Shown here: positions 36,084 through 48,044 of the stretch, in pieces
How the letters are laid out: each line of letters opens with the position of its first letter
Numbering within the stretch: position 1 is the stretch's first letter
NCBI GenBank assembly: GCA_021209875.1
Contig: JAGYVD010000001.1
Span: 6,758,001 to 6,822,000, forward strand
DNA from: Rosellinia necatrix
Lineage: Eukaryota; Ascomycota; Sordariomycetes; Xylariales; Xylariaceae
DNA length: 64,000 bases
Direction: 5' to 3'
The notes under the pieces: generated by a model
The model's database searches: none
What the model was told of the DNA's origin: nothing
What the model saw: only the letters and a program-made list of their open reading frames with translations
Translations under genes and position numbers: made by a program

Positions 36084-38649
36084 ATGTTGCGAACACGATC
36101 TTCCAAGTCGCTCATTCAAGCGTTAGGTTGCCTCATTATGCTGCCCTCTACCGCAGCGCAGTCGTTCCAATATGTCTTCAGCGACTCTCTGCCAGGCACC
36201 GTTCTCACGCCCGCATGCTCGGCCGCCCTGACAAGCAATATCTCGTGTGACCCGTGGGTTTCGCATTTCCGCGAGGGCAGCTACTACAATCCCGTCGGGC
36301 TGCAGAGTGTCTGCACGACGAGCTGCCAGGCTGCCATCAGGAACTACCAATCGAGCCTCGCTAGCAACTGCGAGGGCCTGACGTACAACTTCACGGAGAC
36401 GACGTATCTGCCCATTGACTCAATCGGGTCGATGCTCGACTATGTCTATTCACTCACGTGTCTGCAGGACAGTGGGCGATTTTGCAACTATGTCGCCTAT
36501 GAAGCCTCGTTGCAAGCGGACGTCAACGCGTCAACACCCCTCGGTAAGTCCATGGAAAGAGGACGGGATTAATTCGGCTTTAACACAATGCTGATTCTAA
36601 TACAGGGCAGCCTAATGATACTACGCCCATCTCGTCTTGTGACAATTGTTTCGTGAAGCAGCTTCAACTTGAAGCGGGATCGCCTTTCGCTGGCGGTGAT
36701 GAGCTGGCCACATCGTACAGTTCTCTGACCAGCAGCTGCAAGGTGACTGGCATGCCAATCGCGACCACTACTCTGTCTTCAAGTACAGTGTAAGTCGGAA
36801 TTGTGTTGCCCAATTGGTTTAATCATCTCACAATGTCGTAGTTCTGCCACCCCAATGACAACTCCGACATGTTCTGGGAAGACATACAAGGTCTCGCCCT
36901 CGGACACATGTCGCTCAATCGCCCAAAGTCAGGGTATCAGCGTCGGGTGGCTTGTCTCGGGTAAGCTCAACACTGTCGCATGAACATTTGTCGGGATCAT
37001 TACGTGTCAAGTCATACTAAAAGCCAATTACCCGTGTAGATAACAGCTTGAACGCATATTGCGCTGATTTCAACGCCACAGGCTCTCTGTGCATTCAGAA
37101 CACCTGCACCACATACACTGTCAAAGCAGACGACACATGTTCTACTATTGCGCAAGCGAATAACGTAACGTCTTCGCAAATCATCAGCTGTGAGAACTCG
37201 CAGGATATGCGACTTACAAGAACTATCGCTGACTATCACTAGGGAACCCTGTATTGGACTTGACATGCAGCAATATCGGTGTCTCATTAAACGACCCAAT
37301 ATGCGTTAGCAAGCCAGGGGTGCCTTATGCCAGTCCAACGGTGACAATTCCAGTTGCCACAAGCTTCACGACAGCAGCACCGGCCCCGACAGATATCGCG
37401 ACAAACACAACAACACAATGCGGCGAGTTTTACCAGGTCCAGCCAGGTGACTATTGCAATATAGTTTGTCTCAGGTTCAACATTAACCTGAACGACTTTC
37501 TCTTCCTCAACTCGGCCGTCAACGTCAACTGTACGAATCTGTTCGCTCTCGAGAGCTACTGCGTCGCGCCGGTCGGCGATCTAATCACTTACCCCGGATA
37601 TCCCGGCTATGTGGCGCCCAACAACGCGAGCACTTCCTCCGCCTGGTCATCCGCTCCCAAGGCCACTTACACTCCGCCCGTGTTGAACATCACGGACAAC
37701 ACCCCACTCGCAAATGGCACTCGATCAGATTGTTGGTCATTCACCAATGGTAACATGTTGCAGATCCCCATCAACGGCACATTCTACTCGTCGACATGTG
37801 AGCTCGTTTCTTCGACATATGGTGTGTCGTTAGATCAATTGCAAAATTGGTGAGTTACACCTGTCAAATGCAGCTGCGCGACAGGAATTTACCTATTCCA
37901 CTGTGCATCAACTACTTATCACAACGCAGGAACCCATCTCTCGACACAGCGAGTCCGAACTGTGCGTTTCAGACAGGAGTGCGATACTGCCTCTTGGCGT
38001 ACAACCCAACCACCACCACCATCACGACACCAACTCAGACCGCAATTCCGGATATGATACGGGTAAGCCAATAGCACCACCATTACCCTTCCACTCGGAC
38101 TTTCCGGAGCTGACCACTGCAACCCCCACACAGCCCGGCACATGGACCAACTGCACAGCCTACTTCGACGTGAACTTCGGCCGGAGCTGCCAGAGCGTGC
38201 TGGACTACTTCAGCCTGACGATCGCGCAGTTCAGCACGTGGAACCCCGCGGTCGGGGCGCAGTGCGAGAACCTCTGGGAGGACTACTCGTACTGCGTGTC
38301 CCTGACGCTCACGCTCGACCAGGCGGCCGGTGCCGGACAGACCGGGGGCGGCGGCACCACCAGCACGACGACGACGACGACGACGCTCACGTCTAGTAGT
38401 AGTAGTACGACGACGAGCAGTAGTAGCACGGGCCCCGCGATCCCGTCGCCGACACAGCCGAACAGCATCGCGAGTAACTGCAACAAGTACCAGATCGCCG
38501 CGGACGGGGACTACTGCTACATATTCGCGCAGGATAACGGGATCACCGTTGATCAGCTGGCTGCGTGGAACACCGTCCTCGGCGCGGCCGGCGCGGACTG
38601 CGGCACCGAGTTCTGGCTCGGGTATTATTATTGCGTCGGTGTTGCGTGA
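36084..38649 (+). CDS. Secreted six-LysM chitin-binding protein
   Basis: Exons 36084-36543, 36606-36789, 36842-36960, 37040-37189, 37243-37849, 37930-38062, 38134-38649; phases agree, 722 aa. A signal peptide (SLIQALGCLIMLPSTAAQ) is followed by a Cys-containing region of ~220 residues and then LysM units: TYKVSPSDTCRSIAQSQGIS; TYTVKADDTCSTIAQANNVT; FYQVQPGDYCNIVCLRFNIN; a divergent unit ending GVSLDQLQNWNPSL; SCQSVLDYFSLTIAQFSTWN; and YQIAADGDYCYIFAQDNGIT. A Thr/Ser-rich linker separates the last two. LysM binds N-acetylglucosamine polymers. Neighbouring LysM proteins are thought to protect the producer's own wall or to mask chitin from a host or partner. Its divergence from the chitinase supports a joint chitin-related role. 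Confidence 0.88.
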
Positions 38650-40079
38650 ACGGTCCGCTACACGTCGAGGTTGGGTTTGGATCATGATGCAGGGCGTAGA
38701 AGTAGTGTCGGATATGGCGTGGCTGCCGTTGAGACGCATCGGGTTATGTAGTGGTCTGTGCGTAAGTCAAGTTGTAAAATACATCTCTGTACTGATTCGC
38801 AGTAATGATCATATGAAATATAGGGTTAGTTGTGTCACGAACTTGCAGTTGAAGTGAGATGACTTATAAGAAATTCCCTGCCCACTCCGGACCCTAGACA
38901 AAGTGGTGACTTATTGGTACCAAACGTAAAATCATAGACAAAAGTATTGTTCATATTGATCAAAGTGTTTTAATGTTTCAATCAAGTTTGGAATGGCCAA
39001 GTTATCACATTTCGGAAAAGGACTGCTGTGGATAGCTGAACATGGTGGCGCCAATGGAGCGTCATAGATCAGGCACAAGCATGCGCTGCATGCGGGAGGC
39101 ATCCCCGTATAATAGTACCAAGATATATATCAGTGACTCCAGCGTATAGGCTTGAATGAACTGTCTTCTGTGTCGAACAAGCATTGGAATCCCATCTACA
39201 TCACCCCAGCTACGCTCTGGTAGCCAGACCCCCTCAGAGCCATTTCAGAGTTCGTCAACTCTTACTGTGGAGGAGCAAAAATATCGGCGTTCGTGTACGA
39301 AGATGGCGTTCTTGAAACGCGCCACCCAAACCGAAGACTTCCCTTGCCTGGAAAGGTAACTGTACGGTGAGCTCCCCCAATTGAGATGCTGGTACTCACT
39401 TATGCCCGTTTGAGGGATCGCGGCCGTCCGCCAATCGAGTCTAGATTTGCGGTTGGCCTGGCGACTTGATTCCCCAGAGACGTTAGCGAGCCACTACTGA
39501 CACGTATAGAACAACCTGCTACAGTCGTTCAGCCCTACTATATCCTAGTTGGGTTCCTTCGGTGCTGAAGCCAGCCAGCGCGTGTCATGGAGTGGAGACG
39601 GAAAAGATTCAAGGTGAGGCATAGGTCCCAGCACAACTTAGGACGCCGAAACGCCCCTGATAGTAGATAAACCGGGGTTGGGCCTCCGAGTGCTGCTCAG
39701 CTCTCTAGATCTAGGCGCAGGGAGTCCTGAGGACTAGCCAGTTGGTCAAATCCAGTCTAGTCAATATGCTATCCGAAAAGGCTAGGCCGGGCAGTGGGAA
39801 AACCAAGAGCGTTCCATTGACGATGATAGGTAAAGGAGGAGAGGATTCACAACTCATCGACGACTTGTACTTCGCGAGACTCACATCCCAACCCAACCCC
39901 AGACCACCAAGAACGCATCCAACATAAGCAGCGCGACAAAGCACTCTGGGAGACGGCGGCAAAGATGAAATCCTCGCGCCCAATATAGGTAAGTGTGATA
40001 CGATACGCCCGCGATGATCCGATGCTGATAGTGTTGATTATAAAGGTCGTCTTTACCAATGCCGACCGTCGCAAAGTCC
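38650..40079. other. Intergenic, no supported gene
   Basis: Contains only short ORFs without domain features on either strand (for example 39156-39359 plus, 39711-39983 minus). Confidence 0.45.
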
Positions 40080-40608
40080 GATCGGGCCGGAGACGAGGCC
40101 GGCATCTTCACACCATGAAATAACGAGCGCATCATACGTATCGAGGGTCGCGCTGAGAGCCCCATCGATAGATTGCAGTTCTTCGCCACGAACAAGGGCC
40201 GTACGTGTTCGCCCGACGCCATTCCTGTCGAGGTTTATGAACTCCGTATCCTATAGGCCGGCGACACATGCCCCTGATGTGTTTTCGAGATCGATCCGGT
40301 AACCGTGTAGACCGTATAGCTCCGTTATGGTCCCCCAATCCACCCGTCAACTTCCCCTTGAGCATCGACTCGGCAATCCCCAGCAGCCCGGAGACGGCCT
40401 GGACAAGCGAGCAGAGCGTCGTCAACATGACAATGGACAACATGTCGGGCGAGTTAGTGTAGGTCATGCAGGCGTCCAGGTGCTCGACCATCGCGCCGTC
40501 CGACCCGAGTCGCAGGAAGATCAGCGGCGAGGTGGTTTTCGAGGTTACCGCCAAGGGCAAGCGCGGTAAGCTACTCAGAAAAAGCGTGGTGGCTTGCATC
40601 ATGTTCAC
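40080..40608 (-). pseudogene. Unidentified eroded coding fragment
   Basis: Minus-strand reading gives protein-like text: HLDACMTYTNSPDMLSIVML and VQAVSGLLGIAESMLKG. After a frame change near 40300 it continues GYRIDLENTSGACVAGL, then TAG, then EELQSIDGALSATLDTYDAL. The amphipathic helices resemble the C-terminal part of some fungal pathway regulators, but no defining motif is present. The TAG could be a C-to-T change in CAG. It is probably a relic of a gene; the identity is open. Confidence 0.3.
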
Positions 40609-41291
40609 GGCAATCAGAGTTTCTACACGACTGGCTGACAGTCTTGGCTTGTTCAGGCATCAATCAAGAAGCTGGCACTACTGCGCGTGTAACATTCCTT
40701 CATTTACATGTACGGCACATTTGAATTAGTGGATAATTATAGAAAGAATACCCCCACTGCGCCATGCTTTTTGGTAGCAATGGCGACGATCCAGGGCGGT
40801 GCGAGCATGATTGCGGCGCAGCTTACTGGAACAACAAACAATGCCCCCCAAATTGCCCCTGCAGTGCCTTCATGGTAATTATTTCCATCTTTTCTATGAT
40901 ATCCGTTACAAACCCACCACTCCAGTATCTTTACAGATCCACCCCCTATTTGTCGTTACCCCAGTATATCCAATCACGACCTTAGGTATTTGCCCCAAGC
41001 TGGGTGACAGCTACTTGCATAACCATTAGAACTATTTCTTATTCATTTCGCGGCCCGCATCACGAGCTCTCGGTTTTGCTGGTCGCCTGGTGAAGAGAAC
41101 GGTGAGCGGCTTAGCTCTACCGGATGATCTCCGGAGACGTATCAGTAATGAGCGGTATAAGCAGAATTGATACATCAGCTGAGTATGAAGGTCGTCAACT
41201 CCGTTTCCCTACTCCATACTGACAACCGGCATAGACACTTACTAGAGGAGTGAAATAACGCCGCCAGCGACACGGAATCTGGGTATCAGTC
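40609..41291. other. Intergenic upstream of the DUF6536 gene
   Basis: No supported gene. The small Cys-containing ORF at 40764-40985 lacks a signal peptide and is not called. Confidence 0.45.
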
Positions 41292-44200
41292 ATGGATGCC
41301 ATCAATCCATTCAAAACAGCCGGCTGGAAGAGGGCTGCTAGGGTCAATTGCGCGATCCTGGTTGTGTTGTCGGCAACCCTAATCGGGTTATCAAGCACAG
41401 TTTTATCCTACGGGTTCAAGACCGCCCTGTTCTTTTACGCTGGGAGCTGTAGCGGTCGCAATGTGACGGCTGTTAATATTGCGCTTCACTTGCTTATTAA
41501 CGTGGTTTCGACACTTGTGGTAAATCTCCCCTACTGAACTGGAACTTTCCTCATATGGCTGGCCAAGAGACAGCTCATACATATTTTCGATGCTAACTCT
41601 GAGTGTAATAGTATGTCAGTTCCTCTAATATTTGACTAGTTTGGTGGAAATAGTAGTAGTCTAAAATCTCAATGCAGGCAGCGGAAATATGTCATCTTTT
41701 TCGCGGGTGTTCTTGGTCCAGTATAGCTAATTCAGCGCAAATTAGGCTTGCCTCCAGCAACTTCTTTATGCAGGTCCTCAATTCGCCTTCAAGAGAGGAG
41801 ATCGATAGAGCCCATGCTGCAGGCTCCTGGCTTGACGTCGGCGTTTCTTCAATTCGTAATACTTTCCGACTCTCCAAATTCAAATCATCGTGCTGGACGT
41901 AAGCTACCCTCTGGTATTCGTGATTCCGGTCTAGCAGACGGTTCGGAAGACATACTGGCTCGATCTGAAAATTCTAGATCAATGAATGGAGGGAATCGCC
42001 ATAGTTATGCGAAGCTACCGTCCAAATGCTGATTCAACGGGCTATAGTGTCTTCATCCTGAGTTCCATACCTATTCACCTCCTATTCAATGCGGCCGTCT
42101 TTAGAACAGATTATCGTGGCGCGAACTTTCATCTCACGATAGCAACTGAAGACTTCACTAAGGGCGCCACCTATTTCCCTCCTGGGGCAAGCCTCTTCTT
42201 CCCAGGCCTCTCGTCCAGGGACCTTGATGAGTATCTGAAAACCGGAGAAGCGTCTACAAGCGCGTATGACGCAAATGGAGTTTCAGAGCATGAGCAAGGT
42301 TATGGATTCCTGGTGCAGCCCTCGGGGTATGACGACGAAAACTCCCCCTTTCTCAGAAACATATCTACAACCGCAAAAGATGCCGGACAGTGGACAAAGC
42401 TCGATGCTGATGCTTGCAAGAAAACATATGCCTCGTGCCAAGGGCTGCTAGAGTATGGTAATGTCGTATTGGTTGCGAATAAACCAGGTGGCTGGGTTCG
42501 AGACGACATGTGGCAGCTTGGGAGTAATGAGTCACGCTTTTGGGACCGATATGTTCCGCCGGATCAGCCAAACCATCTATTCTTCGACGCCCAGTGCAGT
42601 GTAATGTTGCGCAGGAGTTCTTATATACCCAACCTTTGCCTAAATGCGTGCATAGGTGCACTCGGTAAACCTTCTATCTCACAGCTGTATGGTGGGCCTT
42701 ACCATTCGGATGTCTACTCAGCCGATGTAGAGGTCGATTGGGCGAGCTATAGTTTCACCAACATATCAGTACTAGAAACTTTATTTTACGGGGATCTGGG
42801 GCGGTTTGGGCCAGATGAATTGCACCACCTACCCTCTGATTTCCGGCCTTCTGCCCTGGATCTATCCATCGACTACTGCCTTGTGCAACCGATAGAAGCA
42901 ACTTGCCGTATGTTGTCCCCCTTTTTGGCTGGAACTATTATTGGGATTATCGCTCTCCGTCTAACAACAATTCGGGATAATAGGAGTTGGCGTCGCGCCA
43001 GTCTTGCTATTAATTGTCACTCTTTTTGTAGTTATAAAGACATGTACGGCTATTATTGTCGCGACTTCCATTGGTCATGCTCGACAAGAGCCCCTAGTCA
43101 CACCCGGAGACGCTATAGTGTCCTTCATTACTCAACCAGATATCATTACAGCTGGATATTTTGCAATGAGCCATGGGCAGATCCGGAAATCCTCTCGCTC
43201 TTGTTCTTCGCTTCCTCAACCAGGAGCACAGCCATGGTTCGGGTCCCGTATGGTCTGGGCATCGGTCATATCGAAATCTCAATGGGCTACTAGTTATTTA
43301 TTCATCACGATCGGGATCAGTCTATGCATCGGCCTTCTCAGCATGGCTGTGTCGTCCGCGAATTGGTGAGTGCAGCCACTGGATGTTGCAGAAGTCTATC
43401 TATATCATAAAACTCATTCTAACATGCCTCAATGTTAGGAAAGGATTCAGTATTGCCAGAGAGTTCTTCCCAAGTAACAACAGCCCCGTCATACCATTGG
43501 ACCTTACGTTCGTCAGTTCGGTGCTACTAGCAAATAGCCCGCAGCTTTTACTCACATTTTGCTATTTTACGGTGAGCATACTTCTTGGGATCGTTGAATT
43601 CAAGGATGGGCGCTGATTGGATACCTCACATACCAGTACAATAACATATTCACACATCTCCATTCGGCTCGGGAGTGGGCTCAGTTTGGCTATGGGCTCT
43701 TTCCCTTACGCGTCACTAATCCCAAGGTAAACCCGTCGTTTTACCTATCTTGGATCGAAAGTTCTGACTTACGTAGGGTCACCAATTATCAACATATAGA
43801 TTGCAACTACCATATCGGTATAGCCTATCGCTGATCGTAGTCAGTATCTTTCTGCACTGGGTTTTGGCGAATACTATCTATGTTTTGATATCAGTAGGAG
43901 GTAAATATGATGTCCCCCCACCCCCCGTTCTGTTCGGATGTTCGTTACCTAGCAGGTGGTGATGGCCAATAGCTAAGTACCGCCGGACATCAATATGCAA
44001 GCTAGACTGGCTAGGGTCCCCTGCTTATTCCTAAGACGACCCTGATCTTCACTGCTTGCACATGCCATATACCTATGATAGAACACCGGTAAAATTAACA
44101 CCGTTATAGGTTACCATAACTACGATTCAACTATCAGCGATTCTAGCCTTCCAGCTGATTCGGCGACCCTTGTAGGGTACTCCCCTATGGCCCTTATAAC

Positions 44201-44678
44201 CTTGATAATAGTGTCCATTATCTTGGCGCTCATCCCGCCGATGTGGAGTTTACTCACGCGGCTGCCACCAAATATCGTTATCCCAGGCTGCAATTCGCTT
44301 GCCCTCTCCTCGGCCTGCCATGTTTCTGATCTGCCTTATATAATGGTAAAGACAGATAATTCCAATGATAGAATATCTCCCTCCCCAGCAATGCTTAACC
44401 TCAAAAAGTTTAACGCACGTTCAATAGACCAAGATGGAAATTATGAACTGCTTGGAGACGGTAATAGAAGATCATCAATGGATGATGTAGAATTCGAAAA
44501 CACCAGTGAAAATCACCGAGAGAGAATCGCGCAGAGTAAATTGAGCTGGGGAGTAATCCGGATGCCTCAGGAGTGGTATGCCAGGCATGGCTATGATCTA
44601 ATGTTGGTCGGACACCTTGGCTTCGGTGTATTAGAGGATGGAGTGGCGCCGCCACTTTGGGGACACCTCTATGGGTGA
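41292..44678 (+). CDS. DUF6536-type fungal integral membrane protein
   Basis: Exons: 41292-41519, 41678-41898 (tentative start), 42048-42907, 42984-43365, 43439-43571, 43637-43726, 43777-43900, 44110-44678. All phases agree. The first exon has the family N-terminus (GWKRAARVNCAILVV, a helix, then a Cys-containing loop and NIALHLLINVVSTLV). Exon 2 has the conserved ASSNFFMQVLNSPSREEIDRA and GSWLDVGVSSIRN. Exon 3 holds IPIHLLFNAAVFRT and a large extracellular domain with paired Cys. Later exons encode further helices (APVLLLIVTLFVVIKTCTAI; TLIIVSIILALIPPMW) and a cytoplasmic tail. The family is restricted to fungi and has no known function. Exon 2 may start too early: about 22 extra residues precede the conserved LASSNFF block, so a further small intron is possible. 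Confidence 0.78.
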
Positions 44679-45578
44679 AGGATGACGGATAATTTTGATG
44701 ATGGCCTAGTCATTAAATGAAGATCAAAATACGAATTATATAATGTCCGCACTATGAGATACTCATCCATCGACTGGGGTTTCTTCCTGCGGTGTAGCGA
44801 TTGTCCTGATGTTTACGACTCACCCATGCACCATAGGCTTCCACTGCTGCTAGAGGGGGGGTATTCCACGCTTAGGATTTCCAAGGAATAGGCGATTCTA
44901 TTCTATGAAATAATGTTATGTAATTTATCGTGTGGCATGAAACTTAAGATGTATAATTATAGCTCTACACAGCTACTTTCTATCAAAGCGAAAATAAATT
45001 TCTACTCTATTTCATCCTGCCCCTTAAAGACACCCTCGAAGATAGGTAGCAATTTCTTATAGCTGGGCATACCCAGACTTGCTACGAGATTCCAAATCAA
45101 GGACAACCGTTGATTGACGTATCATATAGTGAGTGTGGAAATAAGGTCAATCAATTACGATTGCTTAGACGATCTAAGTGCTCTGCAGGCCGCCTTTGCC
45201 AAGGACGTTTGGCTGCTGAATCAAATTCTTCTCAGGATCCTACCTGGCCTACGATAATGTGACGATATATAAGCGGAATATGGGGGCTGTGTTTGAGATT
45301 GGCGGCAATACAGGCGAGCTAGTGATGGGGAAATACGACCAGATGGGTGTATTAGGGACCTGAAAGGCGTGAGAGTTAGCGGCACCAAGAACTGAGTGGT
45401 TGAGACTTCCACATCACAGAAGTAAGTGATCCATCGTACCTAAGTATGCAGGCACCTAGAATGTGCCAACATGGTGACATATTTAGCTAAGAGGTGGAAA
45501 ACATTCCCGGAATAATAGTTTTGGACCTGAATTTAAGAAATTAATGAATGGGCCAGCAATCTAAACTCTCTATTCTAA
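44679..45578. other. Intergenic, no gene seen
   Basis: Convergent spacer between the DUF6536 gene (plus) and the VMAT-like transporter (minus). AT-rich; no ORF with domain features. Confidence 0.5.
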
Positions 45579-47079
45579 CTAGGTACATATTCTCGATAGC
45601 ATGACAGGTTTTCCCCCGATAATGAAAAACGAAAGGAGAGCAGTGACGGCAGATAGGATAGCAAACACGAGATTCATGTTCCCGTAGCCAATCGCATCCT
45701 TCAGCGCACCGGCCATGACCGGTCCGACCGTGAGACCCGCGCAGAAAAACAGTGAGTTGAAGCCGTATAATTGCGCATACGGTCCATTCTTGCCGAAGAA
45801 CCCCGGATTTGCTTTCTCGTACTTCCGCACAACAATGCTCGCCTCTACCACGCTCGGTGAACTTATAGCCGCCAGTCCGACCCCGTTGAGTGCCAACAGT
45901 GCGCAATAGAGCACGATATTCTTTGATTTGGGCAGTATCTCATCCGAGGGAAGACGGAGTAAAATCAACATGGGCACCATCCACCCGAACCCAAACACCG
46001 ACACGCACTTTGTTCCATAGCGGTCGACAGCCCAGCCCCCAAAGGGCCCGAGGAGTAAGTATGGCACATCAAGCGCGATGAAGAGGAGTCCGGCCTGTAG
46101 GGGGGTTACCTGGAAAAGCCTCTGTGCTTCGATAGGAATGGTGGCGTCAAATAGAGCAAGTAATGCTGCTTGGACAAATGCTAGGAAGAGCCCCATCGGC
46201 AGACGCGGATCCTTGAAACATATCAGGATAGGCAGGGCGCGCACGAGATTATTTGGTTCCCCTCGTATCTTGTACGCTTCATGTTCTCCCTTGGGCAGCA
46301 AGGCATCTTCTTCGGATGCCACCGGGGGGGATGTGTCATCATCATTACCGGACACCGACCCGGTGTGCACCAGATCATCCTGGTCCTCCTGGATCGACCC
46401 CGCATATTTCGCAGCTGTTTTCTTTTCAATAACAAGGAGTCGCATCAGAAAGTCCAGCGCGAGCATGCTTGCGCCGACGAGGAAGACCCCAGTATACCCC
46501 GTCTTCTCGTACAACGCTCCGCCTACCACAGGTGCCATTAGCTCCCCAACCGAGATGAAGGAGAATATCTGGTCGATGTCAGTTCCAACCCGATCGGCAT
46601 CAATGCGGATGGAGGCGCTCTACCGATCCAACCACTTTACCTAAATTCCGGGGTCCCACGGTGTCAAGCACCATGGAGAGACCGATAGTCCAGACGACCG
46701 CCGCACTGATGCCCTGTAGTATGCGGGAGACGAGCAGTACGGCCATATCCCGCCCGAGAGCCAACATGATAGTAGCGGCAAGCAGAGAGGAAAGGCCGCT
46801 GAGAAAGGGTAGCTTCCGCGAGTTGGTACGGTCGGCAATCCATCCCGCGGGCACCGATGATACCACGGCCGCCCCGGCGAAGGCGGCCAGGAGGTTCGAG
46901 ACATGCGACTGGATTTCATTGTCGGGGATAGAAAGCCTGCGCTTCAGCATGAATGGCAATACCGGCACTACGAGCCCGTAGAGGAACAGGTCGGTGAAGA
47001 GTCCAATGGCCACGGTGGCGAGAATGAAGAATGTGTTGGAGCGCCAGCGCAGCGCCCATGGGGGGTTATGGCTCGCCAT
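45579..47079 (-). CDS. MFS transporter, vesicular-amine-transporter-like (DHA1) 12-TM type
   Basis: Two exons, 47079-46624 and 46568-45579, in phase; 481 aa. The start at 47079 (MASHNPPW) is preferred over the ATG at 47139 because helix 1 (NTFFILATVAIGLFTDLFLY) follows at the usual distance. Motif A is AGWIADRTNSRKLPFLSGL, the motif C-like segment is APVVGGALYEKTGY, and a long acidic cytoplasmic loop (SGNDDDTSPPVASEEDALL) separates the two six-helix halves. The second half contains GPFGGWAVDRYGTK and ISSPSVVEASIVVRKYE. This pattern matches fungal VMAT/tetracycline-resistance-like proton antiporters. The substrate is unknown. The neighbouring GFA protein and Zn2Cys6 regulator make a small detoxification or metabolite locus possible. 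Confidence 0.85.
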
Positions 47080-47546
47080 TGCTAATGAGCGTAAAAGCGA
47101 TACGGAAGACGAGAGATGAGAGATGAGCGGCAACGGCAATTACGAACCCTGTCGGACGGTGATTATAGTAGGCAGTAACCCTGTCTCTGTTCCTGTAGAT
47201 CGATGATCTCATAGGACGCGGGCCTCCGAGGGGTGATTGATCTGGATTGATCTAATGAAGCCACTTACTTCACCAATGTACGTACATATGTAACTTAGAT
47301 TGGTGGTCTGTCTCACGACATGTCTCCCGTGCACCGTATCCGCCCACGTAAATTCACGAACGACGATGCGGTATCACTCTCCACCAATCGCCGATCGTGC
47401 ATCCGCAAACTATCGATTCGACGATCGCCACGAGACCACTGTGTCTGTTTCGCTTGATGTGTATATGAAACCCTGTGCATTTCTCTTTTTTATTTCTTTT
47501 CTTTTTTTTTTTGTTCCGTTCTCTCTGTTCACCGATAATCCGCCGC
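47080..47546. other. Intergenic between MFS and GFA genes
   Basis: Promoter side of the MFS gene (minus) and 3' side of the GFA gene (minus). A poly-T run lies at about 47501-47512. No gene seen. Confidence 0.5.
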
Positions 47547-48044
47547 TCACAGTAGCTCCGGCGGCACGGTCTCATACGCGTCCCAGGCGTCGGGGATCTC
47601 GATGACGGCGGAGCGGACGTAGATGTGCCTGCCGGCGGACCAGTCGAGGCCGCCGCGCTCGACGACGCAGCCGCCCTTGACGCTGACGGTAGGCCGCGGC
47701 GCGCCGTCGGCGCCGACGACGCGGTGGAACAGCCGGGAGCCGCAGGCCGTGCAGAAATAGCAGTCCATCGTGGCCCCCTTATCCGTCGCGCGCGTGTACT
47801 TGCTCACCCGGGCCGCCAGCTCGGCCGCGAGCGGGAACAGGCCCGCCGCCGGGAAGATGGCGGACGTCCCGAACGCCGACCCCGATTGCCTCTGGCACTC
47901 GGTGCAGTGGCAGTGGTACACCGCCAGCGGCGCCGCGGTGGGTGTCGGGAACGTCACGCGCCCGCACTGGCAGCGGACGGTCAGGGTTTGTGGTGGCAAT
48001 GGTGGTGGTGGTGGTGGCGGCGGCGGCGGGTCTGTGGTTGCCAT
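47547..48044 (-). CDS. GFA/CENP-V family zinc protein
   Basis: Single exon, 165 aa, GC-rich coding sequence. A poly-proline N-terminus (residues 6-18) precedes the zinc-binding GFA fold: CQCGRVTF (C-x-C), YHCHCTECQRQSGSAFGTS (C-x2-C) and CYFCTACGSRLFHRV (C-x2-C), followed by KGGCVVERGGLDWSAGRHIY. The family is named after bacterial glutathione-dependent formaldehyde-activating enzyme, but most fungal members have no proven activity. A cytosolic role in binding glutathione adducts is inferred only. The proline run is coded by a GGT/GGC-type repeat at about 47998-48030. The upstream region is shared with the Zn2Cys6 gene at 49120. Confidence 0.88.
   Translation of the reverse strand: MATTDPPPPPPPPPPLPPQTLTVRCQCGRVTFPTPTAAPLAVYHCHCTECQRQSGSAFGTSAIFPAAGLFPLAAELAARVSKYTRATDKGATMDCYFCTACGSRLFHRVVGADGAPRPTVSVKGGCVVERGGLDWSAGRHIYVRSAVIEIPDAWDAYETVPPELL

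Noticed and set aside
40764..40985. Possible small cysteine-rich effector
   Set aside because: No signal peptide, cysteines confined to a short stretch, and no intron or promoter support.
41986..42047. ATG upstream of VFILSSIPIH as a separate gene start
   Set aside because: It lies in an intron; splicing joins the upstream DUF6536 exon in phase.
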